A stretch of 64,000 nt of DNA from CAVTGO01 sp963734275 (GCA_963734275.1 CAVTGO010000017.1:109541-173540), one strand, 5' to 3'. Counted from the stretch's first letter, positions 1-8,679 are shown. The notes: a model not told the origin generated them from the letters alone. Numbers and translations are program-made.

Positions 1-400
1 GGAGGTCGTGCGCCACCGGGTCTTCCGAAGGCACCGAGTTGCGGAAGGTCGGCACGCCCGGCGAGCGCTCCCCGGCTCGTGCCTCGGCCCAGCCCACGAG
101 CGCCTCCCCGAGGCCTCGGCCACGGTGATCCGGGTGCACGCGCCCGAACGACTCCTGGTACGCCTGCGGGAACAGGCCCTCGACGGACCCGTACGCTGCG
201 AGCTCGCCGTCAGCGGCGAACACGAGCAGCGAGTCGAGGGCGAGATCGCACGTCGTCCTGCGCCAATCGTCCTCGATGTGCTCGCGCACCGGGTCCTCGA
301 ACCCGACGTCCGCACGATCGCACGCCTTGAACACCTCGACGACGGCGTCGAGGTCCTCCGCGGTCGCCGGACGGGAGGTGTACCCCGCCGGCGTGATCAC
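1..400 (-). CDS. GNAT-family N-acetyltransferase, 3' end off the window
   Basis: This partial gene reads leftward from a GTG at 400 and runs off the left edge, so only 133 codons are present. The translation contains HPDHRGRGLGEALVGWAEA at roughly residues 98-116. This is the acetyl-CoA pyrophosphate-binding motif A (R/QxxGxG/A) of GNAT acetyltransferases. The N-terminal part (RPATAEDLDAVVEVF) is also typical of the fold. The GTG overlaps the ku stop codon in a 4-bp GTGA, so it is probably translated together with ku. The substrate cannot be told from the sequence. A functional link to end joining is only an inference from the coupling. Confidence 0.8.
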   Translation of the reverse strand, partial: MITPAGYTSRPATAEDLDAVVEVFKACDRADVGFEDPVREHIEDDWRRTTCDLALDSLLVFAADGELAAYGSVEGLFPQAYQESFGRVHPDHRGRGLGEALVGWAEARAGERSPGVPTFRNSVPSEDPVAHDL

Positions 401-1290
401 CCGGTGGCGGCCTTCTTGCGCGTGGTCGTCGTCTTCTTCGCGGCGGCCTTCGCGGCGGACCGCTTGGCCGCGGCCTTCTTCGCCGGCGCACGCTTGGCCC
501 GGCCTCCGGACGGCGTCTTCTCCTTGGCCGCCGCGACCGAGGCCTTCAGCGCCTCCATGAGGTCGACGACCTTCGCGGCCGGGGCCGCGGCCGGGGCTTC
601 GATCGGCTCGCCGGCGGCCTTCTTCTCGACGATCTCGAGGAGCGCCTCGCGGTACGCGTCCGTGTAGGCCTCGGGGTTCCACGGCTCCGTCAGGCTGTCG
701 ATCAGCGACTTGGCCATGTCCACCTCGTTGGCGCGGACCTTCTCTTCGGCACCGAGCGTGTCGAAGTCCGCGGCGCGGATCTCGTCCGGCCAGTACATCG
801 TCTCGAGGACGAACACCGTGTCCTTGAACCGCAGCGCGGCGAGGTGCTCCTTGTCCCGGAAGCTCACCTTGGCGATGCCGACCTTCCGCTCGTCCGTCAG
901 GGCCTTGCGCAGGAGCGCGTAGGCCTTGGCGCCCGTCTTGTCGGGGACGAGGTAGTACGACTTCTTGAACAGGACGGGGTCGATCTCCTCGAGGTCGACG
1001 AACTGCTGGATGTCGATCGCGCGAGAGGACTCCACCGGCACGGCGTCCAGGTCCTCGTCCGTGATGATCACGTACCGGTCCTTCTCGAGCTCGAACCCCT
1101 TGACGATGTGCTCGAACTCCACCTCTTCCTCGTCGACCGAGCACACGCGCTTGTACCGGATCCGGCCCATGTCCTTGTCGTGCAGCTGGTTGAACCTCAG
1201 GGACTTCTCCTCGGTGGCCGGGTAGACGGCGACCGGGATCGTGACGAGGCCGAACGAGATGGCTCCCTTCCACATCGACCTGGGTGGCAT
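397..1290 (-). CDS. ku: Ku, DNA end-binding protein of bacterial NHEJ
   Basis: The product has 297 residues and starts MPPRSMWKGAISFGLVTIPV, the standard opening of bacterial Ku. It continues through the Ku core (VCSVDEEEV, GFELEKDRYVIITDEDL, DIQQFVDLEEIDP). Bacterial Ku homodimers encircle double-strand ends and recruit LigD for non-homologous end joining. The last 45 or so residues are rich in lysine, alanine and arginine (APAKKAAAKRSAAKAAAKK). Such basic tails occur in actinobacterial Ku proteins and add DNA affinity. An SD-like GGAG lies just upstream of the ATG. ligD is on the other strand 720 bp away, which is a common arrangement of the pair. The downstream GNAT gene overlaps by 4 bp. 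Confidence 0.97.
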   Translation of the reverse strand: MPPRSMWKGAISFGLVTIPVAVYPATEEKSLRFNQLHDKDMGRIRYKRVCSVDEEEVEFEHIVKGFELEKDRYVIITDEDLDAVPVESSRAIDIQQFVDLEEIDPVLFKKSYYLVPDKTGAKAYALLRKALTDERKVGIAKVSFRDKEHLAALRFKDTVFVLETMYWPDEIRAADFDTLGAEEKVRANEVDMAKSLIDSLTEPWNPEAYTDAYREALLEIVEKKAAGEPIEAPAAAPAAKVVDLMEALKASVAAAKEKTPSGGRAKRAPAKKAAAKRSAAKAAAKKTTTTRKKAATG

Positions 1291-1365
1291 GGCGTCTCCT
1301 TCGCGTCCGACAGCCCCGCGACCAGCGGGAACGGGATTCTACCCCTCCCGGCCGACACGCCCGTG

Positions 1366-1395
1366 TTGACCGTTCCCGGCGAAGCGGCATACAAA
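1366..1395 (+). promoter_or_regulatory. Candidate sigma70-type promoter for the lipoprotein gene, leaderless spacing
   Basis: TTGACC (1366-1371) and TACAAA (1390-1395) are separated by 18 bp. Six bases lie between the -10 box and the GTG at 1402, so transcription would start at or next to the start codon. No Shine-Dalgarno sequence precedes that GTG. The prediction rests on motif and spacing alone. Confidence 0.45.
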
Positions 1396-1401
1396 CGGTG
1401 C

Positions 1402-1983
1402 GTGAGACGGCCCGCCCGCGTCCTTGCCTGCCTCCTCCTCGCCTTCGCGCTCGCCGGCGCCTGCACGTCGGGGTCGACCTCGGTCACCGGCGGCACCACC
1501 GTGGAGCCGACCGGCCCGACGGCGACGGGCCCGACCGCGGCCACCGGAGCGACGGCGCCGACCGGCCCCACCGCGGGCGGACCGTTCGACGGGCCCGTCT
1601 CGATCGCGAACGCGCCCGAGGCCGCGGCGGCGGGGTTCGACATCGCGTTCTTCTCCTGCGAGGGCGTCCTCTCCGAGTGGCGGTACATCGTGCAGGCGGA
1701 TCTCGGAGGGGGTTTCGTCTTCGACGTGGACACCACGGTCGATCTCTCGGACGGCTCGGGGCGGCTCGTCTTCGGGGGCGAGTTCCAGCTCGAGGGGCTC
1801 GGGACGCTCACGTGGCAGGACTCCCTCCGCGTCGAGGTCGCCGGCACCGCGGACGCACCCACCCTCGTGGGGTCGAACCTCAAGGTCGACATCTCGGGCT
1901 CGATCCCGATCCCTCTCGAGACGTTCGAGATCTTCCCGGAGCAGAGGGAGATCCCGATCGAAGCCGGCTCCGACCGGTGCTGA
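1402..1983 (+). CDS. Putative secreted lipoprotein of unknown function
   Basis: The 193-residue product begins with a short basic N-terminus, a hydrophobic stretch and the lipobox LAGAC, so Cys21 or so should be lipidated after signal peptidase II cleavage. A low-complexity Thr/Gly/Pro/Ala spacer (TGPTATGPTAATGATAPTG) of about 45 residues follows. A folded domain of about 130 residues comes next, with several short beta-strand-like segments (YIVQADLG, GRLVFGGEF, GTLTWQDSL). I do not recognise the domain. It lies between the divergent ku and the co-directional ligD, but nothing ties an exported lipoprotein to end joining. I chose the GTG at 1402 because the signal peptide begins there; the open frame extends further upstream without any feature of its own. 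Confidence 0.75.
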   Translation: MRRPARVLACLLLAFALAGACTSGSTSVTGGTTVEPTGPTATGPTAATGATAPTGPTAGGPFDGPVSIANAPEAAAAGFDIAFFSCEGVLSEWRYIVQADLGGGFVFDVDTTVDLSDGSGRLVFGGEFQLEGLGTLTWQDSLRVEVAGTADAPTLVGSNLKVDISGSIPIPLETFEIFPEQREIPIEAGSDRC

Positions 1984-2010
1984 ACCGCACCTGAGGGCTA
2001 CCATCGCCGG

Positions 2011-4512
2011 ATGCCGGCGAGGAAGAAGGGCACCGGCGGCCGCGCGTTCACGGTGGACCTGCCGCGGCCGCTGCCCGTCGAGAAGCGCACGGACGCATGG
2101 TGGACGGAGGCCGACGGCCGCGAGCTCCGCCTGTCCAATCTCGACAAGATCTTCTGGCCCGACGAGGGCTACACGAAGGGCGACCTCGTCGCCTACTACT
2201 TCAACGTCGCCGAGCTGATCCTGCCGTACCTCCGCGACCGCCCGCTCACGATGAAGCGCATGCCCGACGGCATCGCGGGCGACTTCTTCTATGAGAAGAC
2301 CGCGCCCTCGCACACGCCCGAGTGGGTCGAGCGTTGCCACGTGGAGAGCGAGGACAGCAAGGAGGGCGTCATCGGGTATCTGAGGGTCCAGGACCCCTCG
2401 ACGCTGCTCTACGTCGCGAACCTCGGCTGCATCGAGATGCACCCGCTCCACTCGCGATGCGCGACGATCGAGGCGCCCGACTACCTGTTCTTCGACCTCG
2501 ACCCGATGGAGGCGCCGTTCGAGGCGGTCCTCGCCGTCTCGCTGCACGTGCGGGCCGCGCTCGAGACCCTCGGCCTGGTCGGCTACCCGAAGACGAGCGG
2601 GGCGACCGGCGTACAGATCTACGTCCCCATCGAACCCGGGTGGTCCTACCAGCAGGTCCGGGACTTCGTGGGCACGGTCGGCCGGATGATCGAGCGAGCC
2701 GACCCCGAGCGCGTGACGATGGCCTGGCGGATCGAGAACCGCACCGGCAAGGTGTTCATCGACCACAACATGAACCGCCGCGGCGCCAACATCTCGGCCG
2801 TGTACTCGATGCGGCCGGAGCCTGGTGCGACGCTCTCGACGCCGCTCACGTGGGACGAGGTCGAGGCCGGCGTGACGCCGCGGGACTTCCGGATCGACAC
2901 CGTGTGGGAGCGGTTCGACCGCGTCGGCGACCTGTTCGAGGGCGTCCGCACCGCTCCGCAGGACCTGACCGCCGCGCTGGAGGCCGTCGGACTCCCGGGC
3001 GCGAAGGAGCTCGCGTCATCGGGCCGGCGGACCTCGGCCGAGGTGATCGCCGCTTCGAAGGACCCGAACCTGGCCGAGTACCTGCGCAAGCGCACGTTCG
3101 GACCCGAGGGGACGAGCGAGCCGGCCCCCGGCGAGGCGACCGGCGCGGGGAATTCGTTCGTGATCCACAAGCACCGGGCCACGCGGCTGCATTACGACGT
3201 GCGCCTGGAACGTGATGGCGCGCTCCCCTCGTGGGCCGTGCCGCGGGGCCTTCCGACGAACCCCGGCGACAAGCGGCTCGCGGTCCACACCGAGGACCAT
3301 CCGCTCGAATACGGCTCGTTCGAGGGGACCATCCCGGCGGGTCACTACGGCGCCGGCGAGGTCCGCATCTTCGACAACGGGACCTACGAACCGCTCGAGT
3401 GGACCGAGAAGAAGGTGAGCTTCCGCCTGCACGGTCGCCGCTATCCCGGCCTCGAGTACCACTTCGTGAAGACCCGTACCGACTGGCTCGCCTTCCTGGC
3501 CTCGCACCAGGACGCGCCGATGATCGCCTCGCCGCCGACGATCGGCCCCATGCTCGCCGAGGGCGGATGGAAGGCCTTCGACGACCCCGCGTGGTGGTTC
3601 GAGCCGAAGTTCGACGGGATCCGGTCGATGACGTATCTCGCGACCGACCTCACGCGGCTGGTCACGCGCACCGGACGGGACGTCACCAACCAGTACCCGG
3701 AGCTCCAAATGATCCACGAGCTGGTGAACCAGGTGAACGCGGTGATCGACGCGGAGATCGTAGCGTTCGACGAGGAGGGCAAGAACTCGTTCGAGGCGCT
3801 CCAGCAGCGGATGAACCTGTCGAACGAGCGCGAGATCAAGCGGATCTCGCAGACGATCCCGACGGCGCTGGTCGCCTTCGACCTGGTCTGGCTCGACGGA
3901 CACGACCTGACGCAGCTGACGCTCGAGGAGCGGCGCGATCTGCTCGTTTCCGTCGTGGAGACCGACCACCGGCTCCAGCTCGTCACGCATGTCGAGGGGG
4001 ACGGGAAGGCGTTCGCGAAGATCGCCGAGGGCCTCGGTCTGGAGGGTGTCGTCGCGAAGAAGACCGGCTCGCGCTACCACCCCGGGAAACGCTCGCCCGA
4101 TTGGCGCAAGATCAAGCTCACGAACACGCAGGACTGCGTGATCCTCGGCTGGACGCCGGGCCAGGGCGGGCGGGCGGGGACCTTCGGCGCGCTGCTCGTC
4201 GGCGCCTTCGTGGACGGGAAGCTGCTGTGGATCGGCCAGGTCGGCACCGGCTTCACGGCGAAGACGCTCGACCGGCTCATGGAGCTGCTCCGACCGCTGG
4301 TACGGACGACTCCTCCGGGCGACGACCCGGACCTCGCGAAGGTGCCGGGCGCCACGTTCGTCGAGCCGAGCCTCGTGTGCGAGGTGGAGTACCTCGAGAT
4401 CACGAAGAGCACACACAAGATGCGTGCGCCGAGCTTCAAGGGACTGCGCGACGACAAGCTGCCCGAGGATTGTGTCCTGGAGCGCCCCAGAGGACGCACG
4501 CAAGGGAGTTAG
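2011..4512 (+). CDS. ligD: Multifunctional NHEJ DNA ligase D (polymerase-phosphoesterase-ligase)
   Basis: The 833-residue protein has the order polymerase, 3'-phosphoesterase, ATP-dependent ligase, as in Mycobacterium. The primase-like polymerase domain covers about residues 35-320, opening with LSNLDKIFWP and carrying the metal-binding DLD at 162-164. The phosphoesterase domain spans about 370-490, with HKHRATRLHYDVRLE around 385-399. The ligase domain runs from about 505 to the end, with the nucleotidylation motif EPKFDG; Lys533 is the predicted adenylated residue. LigD fills gaps, trims 3' ends and seals breaks held by Ku. The ATG follows the lipoprotein stop after 27 bp. The 3' end overlaps the convergent DUF5319 gene by a few bases. 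All expected catalytic motifs look intact. Confidence 0.97.
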   Translation: MPARKKGTGGRAFTVDLPRPLPVEKRTDAWWTEADGRELRLSNLDKIFWPDEGYTKGDLVAYYFNVAELILPYLRDRPLTMKRMPDGIAGDFFYEKTAPSHTPEWVERCHVESEDSKEGVIGYLRVQDPSTLLYVANLGCIEMHPLHSRCATIEAPDYLFFDLDPMEAPFEAVLAVSLHVRAALETLGLVGYPKTSGATGVQIYVPIEPGWSYQQVRDFVGTVGRMIERADPERVTMAWRIENRTGKVFIDHNMNRRGANISAVYSMRPEPGATLSTPLTWDEVEAGVTPRDFRIDTVWERFDRVGDLFEGVRTAPQDLTAALEAVGLPGAKELASSGRRTSAEVIAASKDPNLAEYLRKRTFGPEGTSEPAPGEATGAGNSFVIHKHRATRLHYDVRLERDGALPSWAVPRGLPTNPGDKRLAVHTEDHPLEYGSFEGTIPAGHYGAGEVRIFDNGTYEPLEWTEKKVSFRLHGRRYPGLEYHFVKTRTDWLAFLASHQDAPMIASPPTIGPMLAEGGWKAFDDPAWWFEPKFDGIRSMTYLATDLTRLVTRTGRDVTNQYPELQMIHELVNQVNAVIDAEIVAFDEEGKNSFEALQQRMNLSNEREIKRISQTIPTALVAFDLVWLDGHDLTQLTLEERRDLLVSVVETDHRLQLVTHVEGDGKAFAKIAEGLGLEGVVAKKTGSRYHPGKRSPDWRKIKLTNTQDCVILGWTPGQGGRAGTFGALLVGAFVDGKLLWIGQVGTGFTAKTLDRLMELLRPLVRTTPPGDDPDLAKVPGATFVEPSLVCEVEYLEITKSTHKMRAPSFKGLRDDKLPEDCVLERPRGRTQGS

Positions 4513-5024
4513 AAGGGTTCGAACCCGGCGCGGATCAACATGGCGCGAACCTCGCGTTCCTCCAGGCCCCGGTCCGTGAGCTCCTTGAAGATCCGGAGCG
4601 CGCCGAGCGAGCGCCCGCACCGCGGGCAGAACTGGAAGTGATCCTCGGCCGGCGTTTCGCACCACGGACATCGATTGACCTCGACGCGATTGTCGGGCTC
4701 GAGTCCCGTGTCGGCGAGGGCGTCGATGTAGCCCTTGCCGTAGTCCCACTGGATGTACTCGTCCTCGCGGACCTCGAACGCGGGCTCGTGCATCCGTGGC
4801 TCCCCGGTCCGCAGCATGTGCTCGAGGTTCTCGCGCAGGAGCTCCCACTCGTAGAAGTGGTTCTCGCCGCAATCGGGGCAGGCGATCACGACGCCCTTCA
4901 CACCCTGACCGAGGAAGATCCTGCGCATGCCGCCCAGATCCTCCAGGTCGGCACGGACGTTCTCCTCCTCGTCCGGTTCCAGGCCGAAGGTCTCCGCCTC
5001 GTCGTCGCCCTGCGGCTCTTCCAT
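4509..5024 (-). CDS. DUF5319-like protein with two zinc ribbons
   Basis: The 171-residue protein has an acidic N-terminus followed by a segment that strongly resembles the actinobacterial DUF5319 family: RRIFLGQGVKGVVIACPDCG, then the WELLRENLEHML and WDYGKGYIDA segments. Two Cys pairs are visible: CPDC near residue 51 and CPWC...CPRC near residues 120-140. The second set looks like a complete zinc ribbon. The start ATG at 5024 overlaps the PIG-L stop in TGATG, which fixes the start and argues for coupled translation. The function of DUF5319 is not known. The zinc ribbons suggest binding to nucleic acid or protein, but that is inference. Confidence 0.8.
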   Translation of the reverse strand: MEEPQGDDEAETFGLEPDEEENVRADLEDLGGMRRIFLGQGVKGVVIACPDCGENHFYEWELLRENLEHMLRTGEPRMHEPAFEVREDEYIQWDYGKGYIDALADTGLEPDNRVEVNRCPWCETPAEDHFQFCPRCGRSLGALRIFKELTDRGLEEREVRAMLIRAGFEPF

Positions 5025-5728
5025 CACTCCTCGTCCTCGTCCTGGAACGAGAAAGCCTTGAACGCCTCCGCGTACTCGAAGCCGCCCTCCTCGCCGAGCT
5101 CGCGCGCGCGCTCCCGCACCCATCTCGCGGTGTCCGGGCCGAGCTGAGACTCGTGCCTCGCGAGCGCGGCGAGCTTGGTCTCGAGCGTCTTCGTGATGTC
5201 CACGTACGTGTCGGGCTCCTCCGTGCTCAGCCAGAGGTTCGGGACCTCGAACGGCTCCATGCCCTCCCTGAGCAGCTCGGGGAACTGCAAGCGCGTGGGA
5301 GCGTCGGGCATCACGGCGGTGAGCGCGAGGAGGCCGGCCTGCTTGTGATCCCAGTGGTTGACGTACCCATTGCCGTGCCACAGGCGCGAGGGGTCGGGGG
5401 CCACGATCACGTCGGGTCGTATCGTCCGTACGACGCGCGTGACCGCGCGCCGCGTGTCGAGGTTCACCTCGAGCTCGCCGTCGGTGTAGCCGAGGAACGC
5501 CAGGCTCCGGACCCCGAGGACATCGGCGGCGGCCCGCTGCTCCCGCTCGCGGACCGGCGCCAAGGCCTCCCGCGTGGCGCCGGGCTCGTTCGAGCCCGCC
5601 GAGCCGTCGGTGATCACGCAGTAGTGGACCTCGGTCCCCTCGTTCGCCCAGGCCGCGATGGTGCCCCCGCACATGAACTCGGCGTCGTCGGGGTGGGCGA
5701 AGATCACGAGCGCGCTGGCGAACCTCAC
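5024..5728 (-). CDS. PIG-L (LmbE-like) zinc-dependent N-acetylglucosaminyl deacetylase family protein
   Basis: The 234-residue protein begins with LVIFAHPDDAEFMCGGTIA, the zinc-binding motif of the PIG-L/LmbE family. A later histidine region (NHWDHKQAG, residues ~124-132) supplies the usual third ligand area. Members remove acetyl groups from GlcNAc-type substrates, or act in mycothiol metabolism (MshB, conjugate amidase Mca). Which substrate applies here cannot be read from the sequence. It is translationally coupled to the DUF5319 gene. No mycothiol biosynthesis gene is in the window, so a mycothiol role is unsupported. It is about 40-60 residues shorter than MshB. Confidence 0.9.
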   Translation of the reverse strand: MRFASALVIFAHPDDAEFMCGGTIAAWANEGTEVHYCVITDGSAGSNEPGATREALAPVREREQRAAADVLGVRSLAFLGYTDGELEVNLDTRRAVTRVVRTIRPDVIVAPDPSRLWHGNGYVNHWDHKQAGLLALTAVMPDAPTRLQFPELLREGMEPFEVPNLWLSTEEPDTYVDITKTLETKLAALARHESQLGPDTARWVRERARELGEEGGFEYAEAFKAFSFQDEDEE

Positions 5729-5805
5729 CCGGCGAGGGTACCGGACCCTCCCGCGGACGGTGGGAGCGCTTGCGGGTGTCCCGGCGGCGGGGTTCGATAC
5801 GCGCC

Positions 5806-6903
5806 GTGAGCGCCGCCGGCGGCAAGGATGCGAGGATCCGCGAGCTCGAGCGTGGGTTCCGCCACGCCGGCCTGCCGCTCCTGATCGAGGGCTATACGGC
5901 GACCGAGGACGTCTTCACGCGCGCGATACCGCTCCTGGTGCTCGTGTTCGTGCTCGAGGTCCTCGGCGCCGCGAACCTCGAGTGGTCCGTCGGCGTGAAC
6001 GCCCTGGCGATCGCCGGCGGGATCGTGGTCCTCCTCGGCGCGTTCGGCGTCCTGAACGTGGTCCGCGGGCGGCCGTTCCTCTCGGTCCCGCGGAAGGTCG
6101 GCGTCCCCGAGCTCGCCGCCTTCGTCCTGTTCCCCGCGGGCCTGCCGCTCGCGTTCGGGGGCCAGCTGACGAGCGCCCTCGTGACGTCCCTCGCGAACCT
6201 TGCTCTCGTGCTCGCGATCTACGTGGTCGTCGGGTTCGGCGTGTTCTCGATCCTTCGGTGGTCCGTCGAGCGGTTCATCCAACAGCTCGGGGCGTCGCTC
6301 ACGCTCCTGGTCCGGGCGCTGCCGCTCCTGCTGTTCTTCGCCCTGGTGACGTTCTTCACCGCCGAGTACTGGCTGCTGTTCGGGAGCGCGAGCAACGCGA
6401 CGTTCTACGCGGCCGTCTTCCTGTTCGCCGTCCTGATCGCGTCCTTCCTGTTGTTCCGGCTGTCCGGGAGCGTGCGCGACCTCGAGCGGGACAGCGCGCT
6501 CGCCGTCCCGCTGCGGCGACGTCAGCGCGTGAACGTGGGGCTCGTCATCTTCATCGCACAGGCGCTCCAGGTGGCCTTCGTCGGGCTCACGATCTGGCTC
6601 TGCTTCATGGTGTTCGGCGCCCTGCTCGTGTCGACCGCCATCCGGGTGGAGTGGCTGGGCTCGGAGGGCCACGAGCTGTTCACCCTCGCCTTCCTGGGTG
6701 AGCGGCTGGCGATCACCAAAGAGCTCGTGCGGACCTCGGCCGGCGTGGCGTCGTTCTCGGCGCTGTACTACGCGGTCGCCTCGGCGGTGGACTCGGCATA
6801 CCGGGACGAGTTCGTCGAGCGGCTCACCGATCAGCTGCGCGACACGTTCCAGTCCCGGAACGAGTACCTCGGACTGATCGCGGACCGCGACGGCGCGGGG
6901 TGA
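5806..6903 (+). CDS. Integral membrane protein of unknown function
   Basis: The product is about 365 residues from a GTG at 5806. A soluble N-terminal segment of about 30 residues is followed by at least six strongly hydrophobic segments (for example LLVLVFVLEVLGA, ALAIAGGIVVLLGAFGV, ALVLAIYVVVGFGVFSI, ALPLLLFFALVTFF, YAAVFLFAVLIASFLLF and VAFVGLTIWLCFMVFGALLV). The charged tail ends FVERLTDQLRDTFQSRNEYL. I recognise no transporter or enzyme signature. The GTG was chosen because it gives a natural N-terminus (VSAAGGKDARIRELE); a TTG 36 bp upstream is also in frame. It diverges from the PIG-L gene and converges with the small cupin gene, with 4 bp between the stops. Confidence 0.75.
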   Translation: MSAAGGKDARIRELERGFRHAGLPLLIEGYTATEDVFTRAIPLLVLVFVLEVLGAANLEWSVGVNALAIAGGIVVLLGAFGVLNVVRGRPFLSVPRKVGVPELAAFVLFPAGLPLAFGGQLTSALVTSLANLALVLAIYVVVGFGVFSILRWSVERFIQQLGASLTLLVRALPLLLFFALVTFFTAEYWLLFGSASNATFYAAVFLFAVLIASFLLFRLSGSVRDLERDSALAVPLRRRQRVNVGLVIFIAQALQVAFVGLTIWLCFMVFGALLVSTAIRVEWLGSEGHELFTLAFLGERLAITKELVRTSAGVASFSALYYAVASAVDSAYRDEFVERLTDQLRDTFQSRNEYLGLIADRDGAG

Positions 6904-6907
6904 CGCC

Positions 6908-7261
6908 CTACTCCTTGTAGATCGCCCAGAACTTCTTCACGGGGGTGAGCGCCCTCCAGGTGGCCTTCGAATCCTTCGGCGTGATGAGTACGTCGCCGGG
7001 GCCGGCGCGGTGGACGGTGCCGTCCGGCTCGGTGAGCTCCACCTGGCCCTCGATGATCACGGCGATCTCGTGGTACGGCGGCTCCATCGGTCCGGCCTCC
7101 GGATCGCGCTTCCACAGGCCGAACGAGAACCGCCCGTCGCCCGAGCGGAACAGGACGGTCTCCTCCCCCGGCGGGACCGGGTCGCCCTCCTCGGTGGGGA
7201 TCACGTCCCAGACATGCTCCTGGTCGGCGACGATCGCGCGGATACTGGGGTCGAAGGTCAT
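6908..7261 (-). CDS. Small cupin (Cupin_3/DUF861-like)
   Basis: The 117-residue protein is a single beta-barrel domain resembling the ureidoglycine-aminohydrolase-type cupins: YHEIAVIIEGQVELTEPDG, GPGDVLITPKDSKATW and VKKFWAIYK match the family pattern. A strong GGAGGAG ribosome site precedes the ATG at 7261. The gene follows argH on the same strand after a 32-bp gap, so it could be the last gene of the arg operon. Its substrate is unknown. The family includes enzymes of nitrogen and purine catabolism as well as uncharacterised proteins, so a link to arginine metabolism is only suggested by position. Confidence 0.85.
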   Translation of the reverse strand: MTFDPSIRAIVADQEHVWDVIPTEEGDPVPPGEETVLFRSGDGRFSFGLWKRDPEAGPMEPPYHEIAVIIEGQVELTEPDGTVHRAGPGDVLITPKDSKATWRALTPVKKFWAIYKE

Positions 7262-7293
7262 CGGCGGCTCCTCCCGGACGGTGGGAGCGCAGC

Positions 7294-8679
7294 CTAGCCG
7301 AGGCTCGCGAGCGCTTCCTCGATCGCGGCGATCTGGGCGCGGACCGAGTCGGGCGACGGACCGCCGGGCGTGGTGCGGGCCCGGACGGCGCGGTCCGCGT
7401 CGAGCAGGACCGCGCCGTCCGTGAGACCGAGGGTTGACCATTCGTCCGGAGAGAGGGAATGGAGCGAACGCCCCTCGGTCTCGAGCCGCCGGAGCAGCTC
7501 GCCCACACGTCCATGCGCCTCGCGGAACGGCACGCCGTGGCGGACGAGCGCCTCCGCGAGGTCGGTCGCGTACAGCCCCTCGGCGGCGGACGCCGCGCGC
7601 ATCGCCTCGGGGTGGAACACGAGCTTCTCGACGCAGCCGGCCAGCGCGGCCAGGACCGCCTCGAGCGTGTCCGCTGCGTCGAACGCCGGCTCCTTGTCCT
7701 CCTGCAGGTCCCGGTGGTAGCCGAGCGGAAGCCCTTGCAGCGCAGCGGTCACCGTGACGAGGGCGCCAGTGATGCGCGCCGCCTTCGCGCGGGCGAGCTC
7801 GGCGACGTCGGGGTTCCGCTTCTGCGGCATCATGCTCGAGCCCGTCGAGTACGCCTCGTCCAGGCTCGCCCAGCCGAGCGACTCCTCCGAGAAGCGTGCG
7901 ATATCGGCCGCCAGGCGCGATAGGTGCGTGGAGCAGATCGCCGCGGTCGCGAGGAACTCCTGCACGACATCGCGGTCGCCCACGGCGTCGAGCGAGTTGT
8001 CGAAGGCCCGGTCGAAACCCAGCCGGGTGGCCGTCGCGGCCGGGTCGAGCCCGAGCGTCGAGGTCCCGAGCGCGCCGGCTCCGAGCGTCGAGGTGGACGC
8101 TCGCTCTGCCCAGTCGGCGAACCGGGCGCGGTCGCGCAGGAGTGCCCAGGCGTGGGCCAGCAGGTGATGGCCGAGCGTGACCGGCTGCGCGAACCGGCCG
8201 TGCGTGGTCCCCGGCATCACGGTCTCGGCGTGCTCGCGCGCGTGGCCGAGGAGCGCCCGGATCGACCGCTCCACGCCCTCGTCGATCCGGCTCCGCGCGT
8301 CCAGGAGCCAGAGCCGCAGGTCGGCGATCACCAGGTCGTTGCGGCTGCGCCCCGCGTGGAGCTTCGCGCCGAGGTCGCCGAGGAGCTCGATCACCCCGCG
8401 CTCGACGGCCGAGTGCACGTCCTCGTCGGCCGGGTGAAAGGCGAACGTCCCGGCGGCGATCGACGCCCCGACCTCGCGGAGGGCCTTCTCGAGCCGCGAG
8501 GCCTCGTCGGCGCTCAGCACGCCGGCGTCCTCGAGGGCGCGGGCGTGCGCCACCGATGCCTCGACGTCGTGGGGCGCCAGCCGGACGTCGAACCCGAGGC
8601 TCCGGCCGAGCGCGTGAGCCTCGGGGGCGGGCGGCGTCGAGAACCGGCCGGCCCACAGGGGCGCGTCGGGACCGCTCAC
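7294..8679 (-). CDS. argH: Argininosuccinate lyase
   Basis: The 461-residue protein performs the last step of arginine synthesis, splitting argininosuccinate into arginine and fumarate in the cytoplasm. It carries the fumarase/lyase superfamily signature GSSMMPQKRNPDVAE near residue 278, whose mobile loop supplies the catalytic serine. It also has HAGRSRNDLVIADLRLWL near residue 100 and the TTHGRFAQPVTLGHH region near residue 150. The length matches the family. It starts at a GTG (8679) that overlaps the argG stop by 4 bp (GTGA), which fixes the start. It is the last arginine gene of the operon. Confidence 0.97.
   Translation of the reverse strand: MSGPDAPLWAGRFSTPPAPEAHALGRSLGFDVRLAPHDVEASVAHARALEDAGVLSADEASRLEKALREVGASIAAGTFAFHPADEDVHSAVERGVIELLGDLGAKLHAGRSRNDLVIADLRLWLLDARSRIDEGVERSIRALLGHAREHAETVMPGTTHGRFAQPVTLGHHLLAHAWALLRDRARFADWAERASTSTLGAGALGTSTLGLDPAATATRLGFDRAFDNSLDAVGDRDVVQEFLATAAICSTHLSRLAADIARFSEESLGWASLDEAYSTGSSMMPQKRNPDVAELARAKAARITGALVTVTAALQGLPLGYHRDLQEDKEPAFDAADTLEAVLAALAGCVEKLVFHPEAMRAASAAEGLYATDLAEALVRHGVPFREAHGRVGELLRRLETEGRSLHSLSPDEWSTLGLTDGAVLLDADRAVRARTTPGGPSPDSVRAQIAAIEEALASLG

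Noticed and set aside
3231..5147. A 638-codon plus-strand frame over ligD and the DUF5319 and PIG-L genes
   Set aside because: It is a shadow of ligD in another frame and antisense to its neighbours; composition is Arg/Pro-rich and motif-free.
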